DNA of 6,569 nt from Lachnospiraceae bacterium (GCA_900755865.1 CAAEHZ010000190.1:1-6569); one strand, 5' to 3'; counted from the stretch's first letter, positions 1 through 5,812 are shown. The notes: generated from the sequence alone by a model not told the origin. Program-made: numbers and translations.

Positions 1-2
1 AT

Positions 3-3000
3 ATGGGACGGCAAACAGAGTCCCCGGCGGCAGAATCAGATGGACAGCAGGCAGAGTCCCCGGCGGCAGAGCCGGATGGACAGCAGGCAGAGCCCCCGGC
101 GGCAGAGCCGGATGGACAGCAGGCAGAGTCCCCGATTGCAGAATCAGACGAACAGCAAACGGCATCCCGAATCACAGGCGTAGCAGAAGAAAGCGCAAAT
201 GGCGGGGAAGCACATACACATACATTTTTGTCAAAGGTGCTGTCTGAATCTACCTGTACTGTACAGGGAGAGGCAGAGGAAACCTGTACGGAATGTGGGT
301 ATTCTTATACTTATAAATTACCGCTGGCAGCGCATGAAGCCGGTGACTGGACAGAAATTTTAAAAGAAACAGAAACCGCCGAGGGACTTCGGGAACGCAG
401 ATGTACAAACTGTGATACGCTGCTTGCAACAGAGGTAATTGCGGTTGTTCCTCATAATCACGTTTATGTAGTGACCGCAGGCGAAAGCGAATCCTGTGAA
501 AGTGACGGATATACGACTTATACCTGTACAATTTGCGGTTCTAACTATACGGAAGGTATCGGTGCCACAGGACACAGTTATGATGAGCAGATTGTGGAGG
601 AAGCGACTTGTACAGCACAGGGACATATCTATCAGAAGTGTACTGCCTGCGGGAAAACAATAGAAACCGCTGTCATTCCAGCAACAGGGCATCGGTTTGG
701 AAGCTGGTCTGTGGCAAAGGCGGCAACCTGTACGGAAGCGGGGGAGGAAACAAGAAGGTGTACAGACTGTGGAAACACAGAAAGCAGAACTGTCCCGGCA
801 AAAGGACATACGGAAAGCAATCCTGTTGTTACCAGAGAGGCAACCTGTACAGAGGAGGGGGCCTATACTTATACCTGCTCTGTCTGCAATGCGGTAGTGG
901 AAGATAATAAAATTCCAGCTCTGGGACATCAGTTTGGGGAGCCGGTTGTGGCAGACAGCACCTGTTCTGCGGAAGGAAACAGGAAGTATTCCTGTGAGAG
1001 AGAAAACTGCGATTATACATATGAAGAAGTAATTGCAAAAAAAGAACATACGGAAAGCGTATGGATATATGATAACCCGGATATGGACAGGGCTGCCACC
1101 TGTACGGAGGCGGGAAGAAGGCATACAGAGTGTACAAAATGTCATGCAGTTATTCAGATGGAAGAGATTCCTGCAACAGGGCACAGCTTTGGTGCGTGGA
1201 CAGAAACAACCGCTCCCGGATGTGAGGCGCAGGGCGAGGAAAAGAGAGTATGCTCTGTCTGCGGAGAGGAAGAAACAAAAGAAATTCCTGCTTCAGGGCA
1301 TAAGTATGAAACAATGACAGATGAAGCTGCCACCTGTGAACAAAATGGCAGAAAGCATGAGGAGTGCAGCGTCTGTCATAAGAAACTTTCCGATACAACA
1401 ATTCCTGCATTGGGACATCGCTTTGTAAATTATGAGGTAGTAACACCTGCTACCGATTTAACGGAAGGTCTGGAGAGAGCGGCCTGTGAGAATGGCTGCG
1501 GACAGACGGCGGAGAGAACGATTGCAAAGCTTCCTCATACCCATGACTATAATATAGAAAAGGTAAGGGAAGAAGCAACCTGTACGGAGGATGGATATTA
1601 TATCATGGAGTGCCGCTGTGGTTCTACCATGAAAGCAGAGATTCCTGCCACAGGGCATAGTTACGAAAAAACAGGGCATGTGGATGCAGATTGTATTTCT
1701 GATGGCTCTGATACCTTTACCTGTTCTAAATGCGGTGACAGCTACCGGGCAGAAATTCCTGCCACAGGGCATATTGCCGGGGAGTGGGAAGTTGTGAAGG
1801 CTGCCACTGATGTGGAAGCGGGACAGAAGGTAAGAAGGTGTACTGCCTGTGGCACGACGCTGGAAACACAGACGATTTCCAGATTGCCCCATACCTGTGA
1901 ATATACCAAGCTGTTAGAAACACAGCCTGCCACCTGTACCACAGATGGTTATGAACTGTATGAGTGCCGCTGCGGTCTGACGGATAAGGTTATTTTACAG
2001 AGAACGAACCATAAGAATGCAGAGTGGAAAGTAACCAGAGAAGCCACTTATACAGAGATGGGATTGAGGGAGAAAATCTGCCCGGATTGCCATGCAACGC
2101 TGGAAACAGAGAATATTCCTGTGAAACCTCATGAGCATACCTATCAGATTACCTCTTCCACAGATGCCACCTGTACCAGTGATGGAATTACAGTAAAGAC
2201 CTGTTCTATCTGCGGAAATACAACGGAAGTTATTACAACTGCAACAGGGCATACAGAGAGTGCATTCCTCATTGATGTGGAAGCAACCTGTACTGCAGCA
2301 GGCTCAAGACATACAGAATGTAGTGTCTGCCATATGGAACTGAGAACAGAAACCATTCCTGCCACAGGACATACGGAAGGAAACTGGGAGGTTGCCACAG
2401 AAGCAACCTGTACGGAGGACGGAGCAAAGCAGGTAGTCTGTACGGAATGTGGGGTGGTTTTAAGGACAGAAACGCTCCCGGCAACAGGTCATTCCATGGG
2501 AGAATGGGAAGAAATAACAGCAGCCCTGTGTGAAAGCGCAGGCACGGAGCAGAGAAATTGTTCTCAGTGTTCCTACAGCGAAAGTAGAAGTATTCCCGCA
2601 TTGGGACATGACTATGGGGACTGGATTATCGACAGGGAAGCTACGGAGGAATCAGAGGGCGAAAAGCACAAAGAATGTAGCAGATGCGACAGCAAAATCA
2701 CAGAGGATATTGAAAAGCTTCCTCCCCATGTACACAACTATACAGAAACAGCAAGAGAGGACAGCTCATGCAGCAAAACAGGTACGATTACCTATACCTG
2801 TGACTGTGGGGATTCTTATACAGAGGAGATTGCCAGAAAGGCACATACTCCCGGGGAGTGGACAGTGAAGACCCCTGCAACGGAGGAAAACACAGGTCTG
2901 GAAAGCAGAAGCTGTACAGAGTGTGGTGCGGAAACGGATTCCAGAGTGATTGAGAAACTTCCCCATACACACAATTATGTGACAGATACAAAGGAAGCCA

Positions 3001-4019
3001 CCTGTACCACAGATGGTTATGTAAAAAAGACCTGCACCTGCGGAAGTGTTATCAGTACAGTGATTCCTGCTACGGGACATCAGTATGGAGAGGCTGTGAC
3101 AGTAAAGGCAACCTGTACGGAAAAGGGGTCTTCCACACTTACCTGTGAAAACTGTGGGCATACAGAAGTAACGGAGCTTGCAGCTACTGGACATCATTAT
3201 GCAGAAGCAGAGAAACAGGCGGCGACCTGCGAAGCAGCAGGCTCCGTAACCTATCAGTGTACCAACTGCAATGACAGCTATACAGAAACGATTGAAAAGC
3301 TTGAGCACGATTATGCAGTAACATCCACAATAGAGGCAACCTGCACAGAGGCCGGATATACGCTGGAAACCTGTAAAAATTGTGGAGATACCAAAAAAAT
3401 CAATGAAACGCAGGCAACAGGCCACGATGAAGGGGAATGGAACACAGTACAGGAGGCAAAGCTGGGTGAGGCAGGCTCAAAAGAGCTGAGATGTACCAGA
3501 TGTCAGGTACTTCTGGATACGGAAGAAATTCCCATGCTGACTACGGATGGAACAGACAGCGTATATTATTTTGAAAATGCTGACGGCGGGCAGGAAATGG
3601 TGATTGGGCATTACAACGAGGAGGAAGCCCGGGAAATGCTGGAACTGGTGAATGAATATCGCGCCTCTATTGATATGCCTGCTCTGGCAATGACCAGTGA
3701 AATGATGAACAGCTATGTGGCAATGAGAGCGGTGGAAACCTCTTACTTGTGGGACCACGCCAGACCGAATGGAGGAAGAACCAGCTATTCAGAGAATATT
3801 GCGATGAGTGAACCCGATGCAAGAGGAAATCTCCCGGATGTTCAGGCATTCTTTGATGCATGGCTGAATTCTCCCGGACACAAGGCAAATCTGGACGCAT
3901 CAAGACATTTGAACCTTACCGGAATCAGTGTTTTCTATAAGAGATGCCCGATATACAGGGATGGGGTGGAAACAGGCCGGTATGCCTATATGGAATATTG
4001 GGTAGAGATTTTCAAGTAG
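3..4019 (+). CDS. Giant Cys/His-repeat protein with C-terminal CAP domain (5' end outside window)
   Basis: The frame is open for 1338 residues and ends with TAG at 4017-4019. The first ATG (position 3) sits where the N-terminal repeat has Asp, so it is probably internal; the true start, and any signal peptide, would lie upstream. Residues 3-50 are a 12-residue Glu/Pro/Ala/Gln repeat. Residues 74-1178 are about 28 Cys/His units of ~39 residues. Residues ~1208-1338 form a CAP (SCP/PR-1-like) domain: helix LELVNEYR at 1213-1220, Glu1245 in RAVET, His1252 in WDHARPNG, Glu1264 in SENIA and His1293 in SPGHKANL. These match the usual CAP Glu/His cavity residues. CAP proteins of Firmicutes are commonly secreted, so an extracellular or cell-wall role is likely; the molecular activity is unknown. 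The many CxxC motifs suggest metal binding rather than disulphides, but this is inference. A hairpin begins 26 nt after the stop and may end the transcript. The CAP call is firm; the function is not. Confidence 0.93.
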   Translation: MGRQTESPAAESDGQQAESPAAEPDGQQAEPPAAEPDGQQAESPIAESDEQQTASRITGVAEESANGGEAHTHTFLSKVLSESTCTVQGEAEETCTECGYSYTYKLPLAAHEAGDWTEILKETETAEGLRERRCTNCDTLLATEVIAVVPHNHVYVVTAGESESCESDGYTTYTCTICGSNYTEGIGATGHSYDEQIVEEATCTAQGHIYQKCTACGKTIETAVIPATGHRFGSWSVAKAATCTEAGEETRRCTDCGNTESRTVPAKGHTESNPVVTREATCTEEGAYTYTCSVCNAVVEDNKIPALGHQFGEPVVADSTCSAEGNRKYSCERENCDYTYEEVIAKKEHTESVWIYDNPDMDRAATCTEAGRRHTECTKCHAVIQMEEIPATGHSFGAWTETTAPGCEAQGEEKRVCSVCGEEETKEIPASGHKYETMTDEAATCEQNGRKHEECSVCHKKLSDTTIPALGHRFVNYEVVTPATDLTEGLERAACENGCGQTAERTIAKLPHTHDYNIEKVREEATCTEDGYYIMECRCGSTMKAEIPATGHSYEKTGHVDADCISDGSDTFTCSKCGDSYRAEIPATGHIAGEWEVVKAATDVEAGQKVRRCTACGTTLETQTISRLPHTCEYTKLLETQPATCTTDGYELYECRCGLTDKVILQRTNHKNAEWKVTREATYTEMGLREKICPDCHATLETENIPVKPHEHTYQITSSTDATCTSDGITVKTCSICGNTTEVITTATGHTESAFLIDVEATCTAAGSRHTECSVCHMELRTETIPATGHTEGNWEVATEATCTEDGAKQVVCTECGVVLRTETLPATGHSMGEWEEITAALCESAGTEQRNCSQCSYSESRSIPALGHDYGDWIIDREATEESEGEKHKECSRCDSKITEDIEKLPPHVHNYTETAREDSSCSKTGTITYTCDCGDSYTEEIARKAHTPGEWTVKTPATEENTGLESRSCTECGAETDSRVIEKLPHTHNYVTDTKEATCTTDGYVKKTCTCGSVISTVIPATGHQYGEAVTVKATCTEKGSSTLTCENCGHTEVTELAATGHHYAEAEKQAATCEAAGSVTYQCTNCNDSYTETIEKLEHDYAVTSTIEATCTEAGYTLETCKNCGDTKKINETQATGHDEGEWNTVQEAKLGEAGSKELRCTRCQVLLDTEEIPMLTTDGTDSVYYFENADGGQEMVIGHYNEEEAREMLELVNEYRASIDMPALAMTSEMMNSYVAMRAVETSYLWDHARPNGGRTSYSENIAMSEPDARGNLPDVQAFFDAWLNSPGHKANLDASRHLNLTGISVFYKRCPIYRDGVETGRYAYMEYWVEIFK
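9..167 (+). repeat. 36-bp tandem repeat encoding AESPAAEPDGQQ-type units
   Basis: Four 36-bp units start at 9, 45, 81 and 117, and a partial fifth starts at 153. Each encodes QQAESPAAEPDG or a near variant. Units 2 and 3 are almost identical in DNA; units 1 and 4 carry more changes (AESD in place of AEPD, for example). The array continues to the window edge and may extend upstream. The product is acidic, proline-rich and probably disordered, as expected for a linker or wall-spanning stretch. Near-identical tandem units like these can change copy number by slippage or recombination. Confidence 0.9.
222..3536 (+). repeat. About 28 tandem ~39-residue Cys/His modules
   Basis: I count 28 degenerate units across residues 74-1178, with consensus (E/D)W.V..EATCTE.G....C..CG.....IPATGH. 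In 21 units the ligand set is Cys (in ATC), then a Cys pair, then His (in GH or xH). In units 2, 11, 14, 16, 21 and 23 the first Cys is missing and the unit ends PHxH, or PHTC in unit 14; these His pairs are at residues 151/153, 512/514, 630/Cys632, 710/712, 909/911 and 988/990. Unit 28 lacks both the first Cys and the final His, like a capping unit. Units 12, 15, 22 and 24 have CxC instead of CxxC; unit 7 has C-x4-C and unit 11 has C-x3-C. The units are well diverged in DNA, so the array is old. A bead-like, metal-stabilised stalk that displays the CAP domain is the simplest reading, but it is unproven. Confidence 0.9.
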
Positions 4020-4022
4020 AAG

Positions 4023-4092
4023 GATAAAGAGAAGAATTTATATTTAATCCCTCAGAGTACTTCTGGCAATGTAAAAAGTATTCTGGGGGGTT
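4023..4092 (+). terminator. Hairpin repeat copy 1, after the CAP-repeat gene
   Basis: Arms 4046-4062 and 4076-4092 pair over 17 bp, including three G-U pairs, around a 13-nt loop. The hairpin begins 26 nt after the upstream stop codon, which fits a transcription-end structure. However, it is followed by TTACCG rather than a clean T-run, so termination is uncertain. It is a second copy of the sequence before spoIIID: cctcagagtacttc and caatgtaaaaa are identical in both, and gataaagagaa at 4023-4033 matches gataaacagaa at 5423-5433. The sigma-E -10 seen in copy 2 (CATACAAT) reads CTGGCAAT here, so this copy should not act as that promoter. It also lies between two convergent genes and could block readthrough from either side. 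Confidence 0.6.
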
Positions 4093-4103
4093 ACCGAAAG
4101 CGC

Positions 4104-4433
4104 TTATTTTTTAGGGGAGAGAAGCAGAAGGTCAACTGCTTTCTGGAGGTCAGTTTTTTGACGGTAGTTTAAAATCAATTTTTTTTCATGTTCGGACAGG
4201 ATGATATGTTCTGCAAAGGAATTATCTGATTCCTGTACGGACTGCAAACTCTGAATGGTGATATTTAATCCCCTGCAAATTTTAATCACATTGTCTACAG
4301 ATGCGTTCCCAATCTTTTCCTCGTTTAACATGGTAAGCAGAGTCGAGTAGGGCATATCTATATTCCGGGCAAATTCTTTTATCGTTAAGCCATTGCTTTT
4401 AATGAGATTTTTCAAATATTGTTCCCGTGTCAA
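4104..4433 (-). CDS. XRE-family helix-turn-helix regulator
   Basis: This is a small DNA-binding protein of 109 residues from TTG at 4433, or 112 from GTG at 4442. The HTH reads TIKEFARNIDMPYSTLLTML and is followed by VDNVIKICRGLNI, typical of XRE/Cro repressors. The C-terminal part (LSEHEKKLILNYRQKTDLQKAVDLLL) is a helical tail often seen after the HTH in Firmicute regulators of this type. The ribosome site GGAG (4447-4444) is only 1 nt from GTG but 10 nt from TTG, so TTG is preferred, giving an MTREQYL start. The gene is divergent from the HTH-sigma pair and shares a 0.2 kb control region with it. Its own promoter overlaps a perfect palindrome, so autorepression plus control of the sigma operon is a reasonable inference. 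Its ligand or inducer is unknown. Confidence 0.85.
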   Translation of the reverse strand: MTREQYLKNLIKSNGLTIKEFARNIDMPYSTLLTMLNEEKIGNASVDNVIKICRGLNITIQSLQSVQESDNSFAEHIILSEHEKKLILNYRQKTDLQKAVDLLLLSPKK

Positions 4434-4455
4434 AAAAATCACACTCCTTTTTTAG

Positions 4456-4484
4456 ATAATAGCATGATAATGATAATTGTACAA
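4456..4484 (-). promoter_or_regulatory. Predicted sigma-A promoter of the XRE gene
   Basis: Reading the minus strand, -35 is TTGTAC (4484-4479) and -10 is TATTAT (4461-4456), with a 17-nt spacer. Transcription would begin near 4449, just before the GGAG ribosome site, giving a very short leader. The -35 lies inside the palindrome at 4475-4486. Confidence 0.6.
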
Positions 4485-4486
4485 TT
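4475..4486. promoter_or_regulatory. Perfect 12-bp palindrome, likely operator
   Basis: AATTGTACAATT is fully symmetrical and covers the -35 of the leftward XRE promoter, so a dimer bound here would block that promoter. The XRE protein itself is the obvious candidate binder (inference). The half-site core ATAATTG recurs at 4522-4528, next to the rightward -35. Confidence 0.5.
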
Positions 4487-4495
4487 GAAAAAAAT

Positions 4496-4545
4496 GGTAT
4501 ATCGTGTTAAATTTATAAAATATAATTGAAAAACACTAATATACC
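4496..4545. promoter_or_regulatory. Spaced inverted repeat overlapping the rightward promoter
   Basis: The left arm ggtatatcgtgtt (4496-4508) and right arm aacactaatatacc (4532-4545) are reverse complements, apart from one position and a one-base length difference. They are separated by 23 very A/T-rich bases. The right arm fills most of the spacer between the -35 and -10 of the HTH-sigma promoter. This could be a two-site operator allowing DNA looping or cooperative binding by one of the two HTH proteins, or an activator site. Confidence 0.45.
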
Positions 4546-4555
4546 GTGCTATGAT
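4526..4555 (+). promoter_or_regulatory. Predicted sigma-A promoter of the HTH-sigma operon
   Basis: TTGAAA (4526-4531) and TATGAT (4550-4555) are 18 nt apart, with an extended -10 TG at 4547-4548. Transcription would start near 4562 and leave a leader of about 80 nt. The leader contains a small stem (ATTTTC 4578-4583 with GAAAAT 4587-4592). The promoter overlaps the right arm of the inverted repeat. Confidence 0.55.
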
Positions 4556-4644
4556 TGAGATATAAAAACGGTAAAACATTTTCGTGGAAAATAAAACCAT
4601 GAAAGAAATCATTGGTACTTAAAGGATAGAAGGATGTGAGGTAC

Positions 4645-4842
4645 ATGTATAGGGAATTGGAAGCAAAAATTGCATATCGGGGAATCAGCAAAAAGCAGAT
4701 GGCGGAAGGAATCCATATGAATTACAGCACGCTGCTCTCGAAAATGGGCGGAAAATCAAAATTTACGCTGGATGAGGCGGTTTCTATCAAAGAATATTTG
4801 GAGGAAGACCTTACAATCGAGGAACTTTTCAGAGAGGAATAA
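4645..4842 (+). CDS. Small Cro/XRE-like HTH protein, coupled to the sigma factor gene
   Basis: This 65-residue protein begins MYRELEAKIAYRGISKKQM and consists almost entirely of one HTH domain. ISKKQMAEGIHMNYSTLLSKM forms the HTH, followed by FTLDEAVSIKEYLEEDLTIEELF, a pattern known from short phage Cro-like or DUF739-like regulators. It shares the motif YSTLL.M with the divergent XRE protein, so the two may read related sites. An in-frame GTG at 4636 would add three residues, but the AGAAGG at 4628-4633 is only 2 nt before it and 11 nt before ATG 4645, so ATG is preferred; the choice is not certain. Its TAA stop overlaps the next ATG by one base (TAATG), indicating translational coupling. 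A role as partner or local regulator of the sigma factor is inferred from position only. Confidence 0.8.
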   Translation: MYRELEAKIAYRGISKKQMAEGIHMNYSTLLSKMGGKSKFTLDEAVSIKEYLEEDLTIEELFREE

Positions 4843-5414
4843 TGGAAGACAGTTTAAAAAGAGCCATAGAACAAATGAAAAATGGCGAAGAAAAAGGGTT
4901 TAATAAAGTATATTCGGCGACATACAACAGAGTGTACTTCAGAGCAAAGCAGATAATGAAAAAAGAGGAAGACGCTGAGGATTTAACGCAAATTGTTTTT
5001 GCAGAGGCATATAAAAACATACATACATTACAAGCATCAGAAGTCCTGTATTCCTGGTTGGATGGAATCACCTATAATCAGGGGATGAAGATATATAGAA
5101 AGCGGAAAGAAATTTTGCTGATGGAGGAAGCGGAGGGAATGCTTGATGCCCTTGAAAGCAATGACATTTCTTCCATGCCGGAGCTTACGGCAGACCAGAG
5201 GGCAACGGCTGAAATTCTCCGGGAAATTATTGCAGAACTGCCGGAAGCCCAGAAAGCAGCGGTGATTGCGTATTATTTTGATGACTTAAAGGTGGAAAAG
5301 ATAGCGGAACTGATGGAATGTTCTACCAATACTGTCAAGAGCCGCCTTAATTATGCAAGAAAATATATGAAACAAAGAGTAGAGGAAAAGGAAAGAATAA
5401 GGCACCATGACTAA
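4842..5414 (+). CDS. ECF-type (sigma-70 family) RNA polymerase sigma factor
   Basis: This 190-residue protein has the two-domain build of ECF sigma factors. Region 2 spans about residues 20-89, with DAEDLTQIVFAEAY at 44-57 (core-RNAP-binding and -10-reading segment) and a Trp at 72. A variable acidic linker covers 90-120. Region 4 spans about 125-178, with AELPEAQKAAVIAYYFDDL, then the HTH KIAELMECSTNTVKSRLNYAR that reads the -35. It lacks sigma regions 1 and 3. The length is normal for the family. The start is ATG 4842, overlapping the upstream TAA, with AGAGG at 4833-4837 as ribosome site. ECF sigma factors are usually followed by an anti-sigma gene, but none is present here; an HTH gene precedes it instead. 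Its target promoters are unknown. A hairpin follows 28 nt after the stop. Confidence 0.9.
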   Translation: MEDSLKRAIEQMKNGEEKGFNKVYSATYNRVYFRAKQIMKKEEDAEDLTQIVFAEAYKNIHTLQASEVLYSWLDGITYNQGMKIYRKRKEILLMEEAEGMLDALESNDISSMPELTADQRATAEILREIIAELPEAQKAAVIAYYFDDLKVEKIAELMECSTNTVKSRLNYARKYMKQRVEEKERIRHHD

Positions 5415-5427
5415 AATAACCAGATAA
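5407..5427 (+). other. Six-codon start-like stub overlapping the end of the sigma gene
   Basis: ATG at 5407 lies within the last codons of the sigma gene in another frame and reads MTKITR before TAA at 5425-5427. AAGG sits 4 nt upstream. Overlapping starts like this are common for anti-sigma genes following ECF sigma genes, so this may be the remnant start of a deleted partner gene. It is short enough to be chance. Confidence 0.2.
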
Positions 5428-5438
5428 ACAGAATCGGG

Positions 5439-5467
5439 TCATAACCCCTCAGAGTACTTCATACAAT
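5439..5467 (+). promoter_or_regulatory. Predicted sigma-E promoter of spoIIID
   Basis: The -10 CATACAAT (5460-5467) matches the known sigma-E -10 consensus (CATACAnT). The -35 TCATAAC (5439-5445) matches the sigma-E consensus (kmATATT) at 5 of 7 positions. The spacer is 14 nt, as is usual for this sigma factor. Transcription would begin near 5474, about 22 nt before the TTG start. In Bacillus subtilis spoIIID is transcribed by sigma-E, so sequence and gene identity agree. The promoter is embedded in the 5' arm and loop of hairpin copy 2. Confidence 0.75.
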
Positions 5468-5490
5468 GTAAAAAAGTATTCTGAGGGGTT
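5443..5490 (+). terminator. Hairpin repeat copy 2, between the sigma gene and spoIIID
   Basis: Arms 5443-5459 and 5474-5490 pair over 17 bp with a single G-U pair, around a 14-nt loop, and are followed by TTTCCTTTTG. It could terminate the sigma-gene transcript, though the long loop and broken T-run make it atypical. The 3' arm contains GAGGGG, the likely spoIIID ribosome site, so the same fold would also stop translation of spoIIID from readthrough RNA. The loop carries the sigma-E -10. Together with similarity at 5423-5433, this is the second copy of the repeat at 4023-4092. Confidence 0.65.
5483..5488 (+). promoter_or_regulatory. Ribosome-binding site of spoIIID
   Basis: GAGGGG lies 7 nt before the TTG start at 5496 and is the only purine-rich site in range. 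It supports the non-ATG start and is part of the hairpin 3' arm. Confidence 0.6.
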
Positions 5491-5495
5491 TCCTT

Positions 5496-5753
5496 TTGAA
5501 AGATTATATTGAAGAGCGGGCTATCCGGATTGCCATATACATAGTGGAGAGCAATGCGACGGTGCGCCAGACAGCCAAGGCTTTTGGGGTCAGCAAATCT
5601 ACGGTACATAAGGACGTAACAGACAGGCTTATGCAAATCAACCCGGTGTTGGCGAAGCAGGCAAGGCATGTGCTGGATGTGAATAAATCCGAAAGACATA
5701 TCCGGGGAGGACTTGCCACGAAGGAAAAATATGCACATCATTGTGCGGGGTGA
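5496..5753 (+). CDS. spoIIID: Sporulation transcriptional regulator SpoIIID
   Basis: The 85-residue product matches SpoIIID along its whole length: the start KDYIEERAIRIAIYIVE, the HTH TVRQTAKAFGVSKSTVHKDV at 22-41, INPVLAKQ at 48-55, and the basic C-terminal RHIRGGLATKEKY at 67-79, which in the known protein also contacts DNA. SpoIIID acts in the mother cell after engulfment begins, activating or repressing many sigma-E-dependent genes and helping the switch to sigma-K. The start is TTG, fixed by homology (KDYI follows the first residue) and by GAGGGG 7 nt upstream. No ATG in this frame is suitably placed. The gene has its own sigma-E promoter. The presence of an ECF sigma gene directly upstream is unusual to my knowledge and may reflect an insertion. 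No convincing terminator follows. Confidence 0.96.
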   Translation: MKDYIEERAIRIAIYIVESNATVRQTAKAFGVSKSTVHKDVTDRLMQINPVLAKQARHVLDVNKSERHIRGGLATKEKYAHHCAG

Positions 5754-5812
5754 GAGAGGACAGCGGAGGACATACCAGTAAAACAGCGATTTTCAGAAAA
5801 TGTTTTGCAGGA

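Noticed and set aside
360..1184. Long minus-strand open frame of 274 codons inside the repeat gene
   Set aside because: It is a shadow of the repetitive plus-strand coding sequence: Cys/Phe-rich with no recognisable domain and no ribosome site support. Similar antisense frames at 1458-1892 and 2766-3425 are rejected for the same reason.
222..3536. Regularly spaced repeats as a possible CRISPR array
   Set aside because: The periodicity is about 117 bp, in frame, and diverged in DNA but conserved in protein, so it is a protein repeat.
4599..4622. Seven-codon ORF (MKEIIGT) in the leader of the HTH-sigma operon, as a possible leader peptide
   Set aside because: There is no good ribosome site, no run of regulatory codons and no attenuator-like structure after it; short ORFs of this size are expected by chance.
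4023..5490. Flanking direct repeats as attachment sites of an integrative element
   Set aside because: There is no integrase, transposase or other mobility gene between them, and both copies sit at similar distances after stop codons, which fits gene-end hairpins equally well.
5780..5806. A/T-rich symmetrical stretch after spoIIID as a terminator
   Set aside because: The stem is A-T dominated with a four-base bulge and no proper T-run, so it is too weak to call as a separate feature.
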